Source of the DNA: Mycolicibacterium flavescens
GTDB taxonomy: Bacteria > Actinomycetota > Actinomycetes > Mycobacteriales > Mycobacteriaceae
NCBI GenBank assembly: GCA_900637135.1
Contig: LR134353.1
Coordinates: 3,906,001-3,970,000, forward strand
DNA: 64,000 nucleotides
Reading direction: 5' to 3'
Below the pieces are notes generated by a model. The model was not told the DNA's origin. It was given only the letters and a program-made list of their open reading frames with translations, and searched no databases. The translations under genes and the position numbers were made by a program. Below are positions 49,936 through 57,406 of this stretch, piece by piece. Positions within the stretch are counted from its first letter, which is position 1. Each line of letters begins with the position of its first letter.

Positions 49936-52754
49936 CGCCTGCGCATCGCCTTCTGCTCGCGGGCCTGCTGGCGCGCGGCTTCGCGCCGCTGCTTGCGGGT
50001 GCCGCCGCTGGGCGCAGCCTGCCGCGGGGCGCCACTGCCGTTGCCCGACCGCTGCACCTCGGCCGACCCGTCCTCCGACGGCCCGGTGTAGGTCAGCGGA
50101 CGCGACTCGTCGTCGATTCCCTTGGCGCGCAGGCCCGTTCCCGTCGGTCGTTCCTTGGTCGCCACCCCACCTTGGGCTTGTGCGGCGGCGGCCTCGGCGA
50201 ACTCGCTCAGACCGGACGGCGGTGCGACCGGGGCGACGGTCGGCTGCGGCGCGGGTTCGACCGCGACGTTGAACAGGAACCCGACCGACTCCTCCTTGAG
50301 CCCCTCGAGCATTCCGATGAACATGTCGTAACCCTCGCGCTGGTACTCGACCAGCGGATCGCGCTGCGCCATCGCCCGCAGGCCGATGCCCTCCTTGAGG
50401 TAGTCCATCTCGTAGAGGTGTTCGCGCCACTTGCGGTCCAGCACGTTGAGCAGCACATTGCGCTCCAACTGGCGCATCGCGCCCTCGCCCGCGATCTCCT
50501 CGATCTGCTTCTCCCGCTCGGCGTACGCGCGGTCGGCGTCGGCGATCAACGCCTCCAGCAGCTCCTCGCGCGTCAACTCGCCGGGCTCACCGATCGCGTC
50601 GGAGTCGATCAGGTCGTGGTGGTCGATGCCCACGGGGTAGAGCTGCCGCAGCGCGGTCCAGAGCTGTTCGAGATCCCAGTCCTCGGAATAGCCTTCAGCC
50701 GTGGCACCGTCGACGTAGGCGGTGATCACGTCGACGAGCATGTTGCGGGCCTGTTCGGCGAGGTTCTCGCCCTCGAGGATGCGCCTGCGCTCGTCGTAGA
50801 TGACGACGCGCTGCTTATTCATCACCTCGTCGTACTTGAGGACGTTCTTGCGGACCTCGAAGTTCTGCTGCTCAACCTGCGTCTGCGCGCTCTTGATGGC
50901 GCGGGTGACCATCTTCGCCTCGATCGGCACGTCGTCGGGCAGGTTCAGCCGGGTCAGCAACGACTCCAGGGTGGCGCCGTTGAACCGTCGCATCAGCTCG
51001 TCACCAAGCGACAGGTAGAACCGGGATTCGCCAGGGTCGCCCTGGCGGCCGGAGCGGCCGCGCAGCTGGTTGTCGATGCGGCGGGACTCGTGCCGTTCGG
51101 TGCCCAGCACGTACAGGCCGCCCGCGGCGATGACGTCCTCGGACTCGCGCGCGCACTCGGCTTTGACCGCGGACAGCGTCTCGTGCCAGACCTTCTCGTA
51201 CTCGTCCGGGGTCTCCACCGGGTCCAGGCCGCGTTCGCGCAGCCGCTTGTCGGTGAGGAAGTCCGGGTTGCCGCCGAGCACGATGTCAGTACCGCGGCCC
51301 GCCATGTTGGTCGCGACGGTGATCGCGCCCAGCCGGCCGGCCTCGGCGATGATCGAGGCCTCCTGCTCGTGGTACTTCGCGTTGAGCACATTGTGCGGGA
51401 TCCTGCGCTTGGTGAACTGGCGAGACAGGTACTCCGAGCGCTCCACGCTGGTGGTGCCGATCAGGACCGGCTGGCCCTTCTCGTAGCGCTCGGCGACGTC
51501 GTCGACGACCGCGATGTACTTGGCCTCTTCGGTCTTGTAGATCAGGTCGGATTGATCGGCGCGGATCATCGGCTTGTTGGTCGGGATGGGAACCACACCG
51601 AGCTTGTAGATCTCGTGCAGCTCGGCCGCCTCGGTCTGCGCGGTGCCGGTCATACCTGCGAGTTTGTCGTAGAGGCGGAAATAGTTCTGCAGCGTGATCG
51701 TGGCCAGCGTCTGGTTCTCGGCCTTGATCTCGACGCGCTCCTTGGCCTCGATGGCCTGGTGCATGCCCTCGTTGTAGCGACGGCCCACCAGCACGCGACC
51801 GGTGAACTCGTCGACGATGAGCACGTCGCCGTCGCGCACGATGTAGTCCTTGTCGCGCTGGAACAGCTCCTTGGCCTTGAGCGCGTTGTTCAGGTAGCTG
51901 ACCAGCGGCGAGTTGGCCGCCTCGTAGAGGTTGTCGATACCCAGCTGGTCCTCGACGAACTCGACGCCGAGTTCGTGCACGCCGACGGTGCGCTTGCGGA
52001 TGTCGACCTCGTAGTGGACGTCCTTTTCCATCAGCGGCACGATCCTGGCGAACTCCGTGTACCACTGCGACGCGCCGTCGGCGGGGCCGGAGATGATCAG
52101 CGGGGTGCGGGCCTCGTCGATGAGGATGGAGTCGACCTCGTCGACGATCGCGAAGTTGTGTCCGCGCTGGACCAGGTCGTCCAGGGAGTGCGCCATGTTG
52201 TCGCGCAGGTAGTCGAAGCCGAATTCGTTGTTCGTGCCGTAGGTGATGTCGGCGGCGTAGGCGGTTCGCCGCTGGTCGGGGGTCATCTGCGCCAGGATCA
52301 CGTCGACCTCCAGGCCGAGGAACCGGTGCACGCGGCCCATCCACTCGGCGTCGCGCCTGGCCAGGTAGTCGTTCACGGTGACGATGTGCACGCCCTTGCC
52401 CGACAGCGCGTTGAGGTAGGCCGGGAGCACGCCGGTCAGCGTCTTGCCTTCACCGGTCTTCATCTCCGCGACGTTTCCGAAGTGCAGCGCCGCGCCGCCC
52501 ATCAACTGCACCTTGAACGGCTTCTGGTCGAGCACCCGCCAGGCCGCCTCGCGGGCGACGGCGAACGCTTCGGGCAGCAGGTCGTCGAGGCTTTCGCCGT
52601 TGTCCACGCGCTTTTTGAACTCGTCGGTCTTGCCCCGCAGTTCAGCGTCGGTCAGCTTCTCGACGTCGCCCTCCAGGGAGTCGACGTAGTCGGCCACCCC
52701 CTTGAGGCGTTTGACCATCCGGCCCTCGCCGAGACGCAGCAACTTTTGCAGCAC
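49932..52754 (-). CDS. secA1: Preprotein translocase ATPase SecA1
   Basis: 940 residues. Landmarks are EMKTGEGKT (Walker A), DEVDSILIDEARTPL (DEAD-like), MTGTAQTEA, TNMAGRGTDIVLGG and GRSGRQGDPG. Ends without the SecB/zinc C-x-C motif and carries an Ala/Gly-rich basic tail (RKQRREAARQQAREQKAMRR), as in actinobacterial SecA1. It powers general Sec export. GTG 52754 is preceded by AGGGGA, which lies in a hairpin. The large antisense open frames over this gene are not real. Confidence 0.96.
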   Translation of the reverse strand: MLQKLLRLGEGRMVKRLKGVADYVDSLEGDVEKLTDAELRGKTDEFKKRVDNGESLDDLLPEAFAVAREAAWRVLDQKPFKVQLMGGAALHFGNVAEMKTGEGKTLTGVLPAYLNALSGKGVHIVTVNDYLARRDAEWMGRVHRFLGLEVDVILAQMTPDQRRTAYAADITYGTNNEFGFDYLRDNMAHSLDDLVQRGHNFAIVDEVDSILIDEARTPLIISGPADGASQWYTEFARIVPLMEKDVHYEVDIRKRTVGVHELGVEFVEDQLGIDNLYEAANSPLVSYLNNALKAKELFQRDKDYIVRDGDVLIVDEFTGRVLVGRRYNEGMHQAIEAKERVEIKAENQTLATITLQNYFRLYDKLAGMTGTAQTEAAELHEIYKLGVVPIPTNKPMIRADQSDLIYKTEEAKYIAVVDDVAERYEKGQPVLIGTTSVERSEYLSRQFTKRRIPHNVLNAKYHEQEASIIAEAGRLGAITVATNMAGRGTDIVLGGNPDFLTDKRLRERGLDPVETPDEYEKVWHETLSAVKAECARESEDVIAAGGLYVLGTERHESRRIDNQLRGRSGRQGDPGESRFYLSLGDELMRRFNGATLESLLTRLNLPDDVPIEAKMVTRAIKSAQTQVEQQNFEVRKNVLKYDEVMNKQRVVIYDERRRILEGENLAEQARNMLVDVITAYVDGATAEGYSEDWDLEQLWTALRQLYPVGIDHHDLIDSDAIGEPGELTREELLEALIADADRAYAEREKQIEEIAGEGAMRQLERNVLLNVLDRKWREHLYEMDYLKEGIGLRAMAQRDPLVEYQREGYDMFIGMLEGLKEESVGFLFNVAVEPAPQPTVAPVAPPSGLSEFAEAAAAQAQGGVATKERPTGTGLRAKGIDDESRPLTYTGPSEDGSAEVQRSGNGSGAPRQAAPSGGTRKQRREAARQQAREQKAMRRR

Positions 52755-52760
52755 GCTAGT

Positions 52761-52805
52761 TCCCCTATGGGTTTGGAAGTCTTGAGCTCAACCCATGGTA
52801 GGGGA
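52761..52805 (-). promoter_or_regulatory. Leader hairpin sequestering the secA1 Shine-Dalgarno
   Basis: In the minus-strand mRNA, TCCCCTA (52805-52799) and TGGGTT (52795-52790) pair with AACCCA (52773-52768) and TAGGGGA (52767-52761), with a CCA bulge on the left side. The AGGGGA of the right arm is the secA1 ribosome binding site, six bases before the GTG. Folding would hide it. There is no U-tract, so it is not a terminator. A six-codon frame (see next) overlaps its left arm. Confidence 0.65.
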
Positions 52806-52808
52806 CAT
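52788..52808 (-). other. Six-codon open frame in the secA1 leader
   Basis: ATG-TCC-CCT-ACC-ATG-GGT-TGA (M-S-P-T-M-G) covers the left arm of the SD-masking hairpin. Its upstream context CAGGGCGC is only a weak ribosome binding site. A ribosome on this frame would hold the left arm open and expose the secA1 site. It is too short to be judged by composition and may be chance. Confidence 0.3.
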
Positions 52809-52864
52809 GCGCCCTGAACCCGGCCCAGCTGCGTCAGGCCAGGCGAAATAGTGGTCGGCCCGGC

Positions 52865-53530
52865 TCAGGCGAGCCGAATCAAGCCGTAGTCGTAGGCGTG
52901 CCTGCGGTAGACCACGGACGGCAGGTCGCTCTCCTTGTCATGGAAAAGGAAGAAGTCGTGGCCTACCAGTTCCATCTGCGACAGCGCGTCATCGACGGTC
53001 ATCGGGGTGGCCGGATGCTCCTTGATCCGCACGATGCGTCCGGGCTCGTGCTCGTCGAGCGCCGCGCCGTCGTGTTCGGCCGGCGTCGCTGTCAGCGGCT
53101 CGGGTGGTGCGGTGACCGCGGTGGCCTTGGCGACCGATACCGGGGTTTTGTCGCCGTAGTGGATCTTGCGGCGATCACGCGCACGGCGCAGCCGCTCGGC
53201 GAGCTTGTCCACCGCTGATTCCATCGCGCCGTAGAAGCTGTCGGCACAGGCTTCGGCGCGGACCACGGGGCCGCGGCCGCGCGCGGTGATCTCCACGTGT
53301 TGGCAGTACTTGCGTTGACGTCGGTTCCGCTCGTGATCGAGCTCGACGTCGAACAGATAGATCGAGCGGTCGAATCGTTCCAGGCGTGACAGTTTCTCTG
53401 CGACGTACGTGCGGAAGTGGTCGGGGATCTCGACGTTGCGACCGGTGACCGCGACTTCGGCGCGCGGTCGGGCTTCGGGCGTTTCGTCCTCGATCACCAT
53501 CGTTCGGGAGTCCAGGGATTGGCTTGACAT
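52865..53530 (-). CDS. hpf: Ribosome hibernation promoting factor (long form)
   Basis: 221 residues. The N-terminal S30AE domain runs from EVAVTGRNVEIPDHFRTYVAEKLSRLERF to about residue 120. A linker follows and then the C-terminal dimerisation domain (RIVRIKEHPATPMTVDDALSQMELVGHDFFLFHDKES). The long form drives 100S ribosome formation or stabilises idle 70S. ATG 53530 (MSSQSLDSRTMV) is the conserved start. An in-frame TTG at 53632 has an AGGAGG 15 bases upstream but would add a non-conserved basic extension. secA1 follows 110 bases later. Confidence 0.92.
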   Translation of the reverse strand: MSSQSLDSRTMVIEDETPEARPRAEVAVTGRNVEIPDHFRTYVAEKLSRLERFDRSIYLFDVELDHERNRRQRKYCQHVEITARGRGPVVRAEACADSFYGAMESAVDKLAERLRRARDRRKIHYGDKTPVSVAKATAVTAPPEPLTATPAEHDGAALDEHEPGRIVRIKEHPATPMTVDDALSQMELVGHDFFLFHDKESDLPSVVYRRHAYDYGLIRLA

Positions 53531-53826
53531 GCTTGGCAACTCGTTTCTTCGGCGTCCGCACGCGTGAGCGTGCCCGGGTTGTCGTGATCCGCACCGACGG
53601 GGCTTTGCATGTCTCGCCGCTCGCCGGTGCAAGGTGTCGTCTACTCACCTCCTACCGCGTCGGCGATGCTGGCGCTTCGTATCTGAGCGCCGGCCGTGAG
53701 TCATTCACGGGTGTTGAAGCCGACGGTAGCCGCGTTCACCCGGTAGTGCCAGTGAATCCGGGTACCTGTTTCCAGTTCTTCACCTCGGTCTGATATGTGG
53801 GCCTGGAATCCGGCCTCGCGGCGCGG
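53531..53826 (-). other. 296-bp region between comF and hpf, likely hpf leader/promoter
   Basis: No gene is supported here. A perfect AGGAGG at 53653-53648 (minus strand) is not followed by a well-spaced ATG or GTG; the first in-frame candidate is TTG 53632, 15 bases on. This may be the relic of a longer HPF start or part of a structured leader. An antisense 89-codon frame on the plus strand (53524-53793) has no ribosome binding site and atypical composition. Confidence 0.45.
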
Positions 53827-54456
53827 TCACGCGTTTGCCACAACCAGCACGGCCGCCACGCGTGCCCCAATGGTGTGCAGCACGCGAACCGACTCGGCGG
53901 CGGTGGCGCCGGTGGTGACGATGTCGTCGACGACGAGCACTTCGTCCGCGACGGGCCGCACGACCCGGACCCGGCCGCCGATGTTGCGCTGCCGATCGGC
54001 GGTGGACAGCCCGACCGAATCCGCCACGAGAGCGCGTGTGCGCAGCGCCTGGACGACGCCCACCCCCGGCAGGTCGACGACAGCGGTACGCGCAATCCGA
54101 GTCACCGGGTCACCGCCACGCCGACGGGCCGACCACCGGCGGGTCGGTGCGGGGACCACCGTCAGCGGGGTATCGAGAAGACCCCAGGTCAGCAGGTGGG
54201 AGAGGCCGGCCCGCAGCGCCCCGGCAAGCGGGCGCAGCAGATCATTTCGGCCGTGCTCTTTGACCGCGATGACGACTGCTCGCCGCGGCCCCGCGTAACG
54301 GCCCAGGGAGTACACCGGGACGCCGGGATCCACGCGCGGCGAGACGAGGTGCGGATCCTCTGCCCTGACCGTCAGCGTCGCCGCGCACGCCGCGCACCAC
54401 CGCGTTGACGGTGCGCCGCAGCCGCCGCACTGCAGCGGGAGAACGAGATCGAGCAC
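53827..54456 (-). CDS. ComF-family phosphoribosyltransferase-like protein
   Basis: 209 residues. N-terminal paired cysteines CGGCGAPS and CAACAAT form a zinc ribbon, followed by VPVYSLGRYAGPRRAVVIAVKEHGR. The PRPP-binding loop is VLVVDDIVTTGATA. ComF proteins relate to DNA uptake and nucleotide salvage; in mycobacteria their role is unproven. The ATG 54456 lies 44 bases from the divergent DUF2252 gene. The M. tuberculosis equivalent Rv3242c also sits beside hpf. Confidence 0.87.
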   Translation of the reverse strand: MLDLVLPLQCGGCGAPSTRWCAACAATLTVRAEDPHLVSPRVDPGVPVYSLGRYAGPRRAVVIAVKEHGRNDLLRPLAGALRAGLSHLLTWGLLDTPLTVVPAPTRRWSARRRGGDPVTRIARTAVVDLPGVGVVQALRTRALVADSVGLSTADRQRNIGGRVRVVRPVADEVLVVDDIVTTGATAAESVRVLHTIGARVAAVLVVANA

Positions 54457-54500
54457 GCGGTCAGTGTGGCGGTGGTGGGTGACACGGGTACTCCGTGGGC

Positions 54501-55808
54501 ATGCAGGACCAACGGGAGTCGTGGATCGTCGATTGCCTGGTGAGTGCGTTCGCCGATCTGATGAAGGCCGATCCAGATGCGTTCCGGACCAAGTTCCGCA
54601 AGATGGCGGCCGAGCCCTTCGCCTTCTTCCGCGGCAGCGCGTGCGTCTTCTACGGCGACGTCGCCGCGCGCGAGGACCGCTGGGCCGACGAGCGCACCAG
54701 CCGGGTGTGGATCCAGGGCGATCTGCACACCGAGAACTTCGGCACCTACATGGACGGCGAAGGCACGCTTATCTTCGACGTCAACGACTTCGACGAGGCC
54801 TACATCGGTCACTTCACCTGGGACCTGCAGCGGTTCGCGGCCAGCGTCGCGCTGATGTGTTGGCAGAAGGCGCTGTCGGACCACGAGATCAGCAGGCTGA
54901 TAAACACTTTCGCACACGCCTACGTCGATCAGGTGCGGTGGTTCCTGCAGGCCGACGACGACACGGGCTTCTCGTTGAATCTCGACACCGCACGCGGCGC
55001 CGTGCTGTCCGCGTTGCAGAGTGCGCGATTGTCGACGAGGGCCGAGATGTTGGATCGTCTCACCGTGGTCGACGACTGGGACCGACGCTTCCGGGACGCC
55101 GCGGGCGTACGCCGACTCGAGGACGCCGAACGCGACAACGTCGAGGCCGCGTTCGTGCGATACCTCGAGACCATCCCCAAAACCAAACGGTTCCAAGGCA
55201 TCACCTACGACATCAAGGACGTGATCGGCAAGACGGGTCACGGTATCGGCAGCGCGGGTCTGCCGACCTACACCGTGCTGATCGAGGGATTCAACCAGGC
55301 GCTGGACAACGACGCCGTGCTGTCGATGAAGCAGGGCAACATCGCGGCGCCCAGCCGTGTCGTCGAAGAGGCGGGCCTGGGCCGGCATTTCAAGCATCAC
55401 GGCCACCGAACGGCGGTGTCACAACGTGCGCTGCAGGCGCATGCCGATCCGCTGCTCGGCTACACCGACATCGACGGCGTCGGGTTCGTCGTGAGCGAGT
55501 TATCGCCGTATGCAGCTGATCTCGACTGGAGCGAGTTGACCGAACCGGACGAATTGGACGAGGTGATCGAGCAGCTGGGGCGGGCGGTGGCCAAGGTGCA
55601 TTGCGTCGGGGATGCCGACAGCGACCAGAAGGTGGTCGAGTTCCAGACCGAGGAGGCGATCGACGCGGTCATCGGCGACCATGTCGACGAGTTCTCGGCC
55701 GACCTCGTGACGTTCGGGCTTCAGTACGCCCGCATCGTGCGTGACGATCACCGCCATTTCGTCGAAGCGTTTCGCGAAGGCCGCATTCCGGGGGTCACGT
55801 CGACCTGA
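54501..55808 (+). CDS. DUF2252 family protein
   Basis: 435 residues. Family motifs are KMAAEPFAFFRGSACVFY, VWIQGDLHTENFGTY, IFDVNDFDEAYIGHFTWDLQR, DDVIGKTGHGIGSAGLPTY-like and QRALQAHADPLLGY. The GDLHxxN and DFD patterns recall the catalytic and metal-binding loops of APH-like kinases, so a small-molecule phosphotransfer activity is possible. GTG 54495 is an alternative start. It is inserted between comF and the Rieske cassette, away from the M. tuberculosis order. Confidence 0.85.
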   Translation: MQDQRESWIVDCLVSAFADLMKADPDAFRTKFRKMAAEPFAFFRGSACVFYGDVAAREDRWADERTSRVWIQGDLHTENFGTYMDGEGTLIFDVNDFDEAYIGHFTWDLQRFAASVALMCWQKALSDHEISRLINTFAHAYVDQVRWFLQADDDTGFSLNLDTARGAVLSALQSARLSTRAEMLDRLTVVDDWDRRFRDAAGVRRLEDAERDNVEAAFVRYLETIPKTKRFQGITYDIKDVIGKTGHGIGSAGLPTYTVLIEGFNQALDNDAVLSMKQGNIAAPSRVVEEAGLGRHFKHHGHRTAVSQRALQAHADPLLGYTDIDGVGFVVSELSPYAADLDWSELTEPDELDEVIEQLGRAVAKVHCVGDADSDQKVVEFQTEEAIDAVIGDHVDEFSADLVTFGLQYARIVRDDHRHFVEAFREGRIPGVTST

Positions 55809-55813
55809 CCCGG

Positions 55814-56230
55814 TCAGCGCAAGACGATCGAATCGCCTTGCAATGTCACTGGTTTCGACACCAACGGACGCGTTGCCGGTCCGTTCGCCACCGTGCCGTC
55901 CAGGTTGAACTTGCTGCCGTGGCAGGGGCAGTTGATCGTGGCGCCTGCGACGTCGCGCACCGTGCACCCGGCGTGAGTGCAGGTGGCCGAAAATCCCACG
56001 AAATCACCCGCCGTCGGTTGCGTCACCACGGTCTGGTCGACGATGACACCTCCGCCGACCGGGACGTCGGCGACGTTTGCGAGGATCGCAACCGGCGCCA
56101 CCGCGCTACCGGTCGTCGTCACGGCCGACTCCTCGGCGGCGTCGGGATCCTTGCCGTACGTGCTGCAGGCCCCCAACGCGGTACCAGCGATTCCGAGCCC
56201 CGCACCCGCAAGGAATTGTTTGCGTCGCAT
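55814..56230 (-). CDS. Exported Rieske [2Fe-2S] lipoprotein
   Basis: 138 residues. The leader MRRKQFLAGAGLGIAGTALGAC combines a twin-arginine motif with a lipobox (LGAC, Cys22), so it is probably exported folded and then lipid-anchored. The Rieske ligands are CTH at 84-86 (Cys84, His86) and CPCH at 101-104 (Cys101, His104), with the extra disulfide pair Cys89 and Cys103. A Thr/Ala linker precedes the domain. Rieske proteins of this small size serve as electron carriers to unknown oxidoreductases. It lies 14 bases after the DUF6529 gene and likely works with it. Confidence 0.9.
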   Translation of the reverse strand: MRRKQFLAGAGLGIAGTALGACSTYGKDPDAAEESAVTTTGSAVAPVAILANVADVPVGGGVIVDQTVVTQPTAGDFVGFSATCTHAGCTVRDVAGATINCPCHGSKFNLDGTVANGPATRPLVSKPVTLQGDSIVLR

Positions 56231-56244
56231 AGCGATTCCTTTCC

Positions 56245-56802
56245 TCAGAACCTCAGCCCGCTGGTCTGGAAGAACCACAGCGCCGAAGTGAGCCAGACGT
56301 AGACCAACCCGAAGAACACCAGTCCCCCGACGACGGGAAGCACCCAGCCGTGAAGCCCGCCGCGCGTCAACAGGATCATCTTGGTGACGAAGACCCCGTA
56401 GAAGAAACAGCCGAACAGCGAGTGAAACAGCACCCGGCTGTCGGTTTCGGCGAAGCCGAGAGCGTAGAGGCAGTGCACGGCCACCGGCACAGTGGCCAAC
56501 ACCGCCAACCGCCCCGACCACTTGTGGGCCGTTCCTATCCACGTCGGCGCGCGCCCACCGGGCGTCAACCGGTACATCACGAACGCCGAGAACAGTTGGA
56601 ACAGCGCCAACGCAATCGCGAGGGTGGCCAGCCACGACTTCACCGCCGTGCCGCTGGAGAACCCCGCCACGTTGATCGAGAAGAATTGCGGCTCATGGAT
56701 CTTGCCGAACACTCCGAGCGCGACGGCGACCATTGCGCCGAGGCTGACGGCGATCAGCATCCCCGCTGCGCCGGTGTTGCGGGTGGCGACGGGATCAGAC
56801 AT
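56245..56802 (-). CDS. DUF6529 membrane protein, possible b-type cytochrome
   Basis: 185 residues with five membrane segments. Histidines lie at 36, 93, 110, 127 and 151, with His93 and His110 or His127 placed at helix ends (TAHKWSGRLAVLATVPVAVHCLYALGF, LFHSLFGC), a pattern seen in di-heme membrane cytochromes. Co-transcription with a Rieske lipoprotein supports an electron-transfer role. The family is named DUF6529. ATG 56802 overlaps the preceding gene's second stop (ATGTCTGA), so it was probably coupled to it. Confidence 0.82.
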   Translation of the reverse strand: MSDPVATRNTGAAGMLIAVSLGAMVAVALGVFGKIHEPQFFSINVAGFSSGTAVKSWLATLAIALALFQLFSAFVMYRLTPGGRAPTWIGTAHKWSGRLAVLATVPVAVHCLYALGFAETDSRVLFHSLFGCFFYGVFVTKMILLTRGGLHGWVLPVVGGLVFFGLVYVWLTSALWFFQTSGLRF

Positions 56803-57295
56803 CGCTGCCGCCGCTCTCCCGCTCGTACACAAGGAGGCCGGCGCGCGCTTCGGCTGCCGGCGCGGTGAACACCCAGCTCTTCTCGCCGATCGTCAGCAAC
56901 CCCTTCACCGCATTGCCCTCGAGATGGCCGTCGAGAACGCTCACCTAGTCCTGGCTCGTCGCGTTGACGACACCGTCCTCGGCGTCGCCTCGGAGCCACA
57001 CCTCGACCGAGTTGCCGTCACAGGCGTACGCGATCGCCTTGCCGCCGTCGAGCGATATCTCCAACGTGATCACGCCGGTCGCGGTCGGCACGGTTCCGAC
57101 GTAGTCAGCCTTGGCCGGGAAGCCCGTCGCAGGCGGTGACGGCGTGGTCGTCGGCGCCGCAGCGCTCGGCGTGGTGACCGATTCCGCCGCCGGGGCGGCC
57201 ACGGGCCCTTGCTCCTGAAAAACGTTGCCGAGCCACAGCGCGATCCCGAGCACGGCGACCGCGCCCAACGTGATCAACGGACCGCGAGTCTTCAT
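56795..57295 (-). pseudogene. Exported protein gene interrupted by an in-frame TAG
   Basis: ATG 57295 (MKTRGPLITLGAVAVLGIALW) has AGGAG five bases upstream and codes for an N-terminal membrane anchor, an Ala/Thr/Pro linker and a strand-rich domain (VGTVPTATGVITLEISLDGG, CDGNSVEVWLRG). TAG at 56947-56945 ends the 116-residue product. The same frame then continues for 49 codons (LDGHLEGNAVKGLLTIGEKS, then WVFTAPAA) in the style of the domain's normal C-terminus, ending at TGA 56797-56795, which overlaps the DUF6529 ATG. Either a nonsense mutation, a sequencing error, readthrough or restart at the adjacent GTG (56944) explains this. The 116-residue form may still be made. Confidence 0.8.
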
Positions 57296-57406
57296 CTTCA
57301 CTCCTGGCTGATAGCAAACGCCTGCGGCGTCGTTCTGTCAGCACAACGAGACTCACCCGCAGACGGTTCACGGAACCTGCCGCGAAATCTGCGCGGGGGT
57401 CGGCTG

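Noticed and set aside
52755..52805. Reading the secA1 leader hairpin as the hpf terminator
   Set aside because: There is no U-tract after the stem on the minus strand, and the right arm is the secA1 ribosome binding site itself.
49719..52817. A 1032-codon open frame on the plus strand
   Set aside because: It is antisense to secA1 over its whole length, has no ribosome binding site and its composition is that of complemented high-GC coding sequence. SecA1 on the minus strand is certain.
53524..53793. An 89-codon plus-strand frame in the hpf leader
   Set aside because: No ribosome binding site, unusual composition and no recognisable domain.
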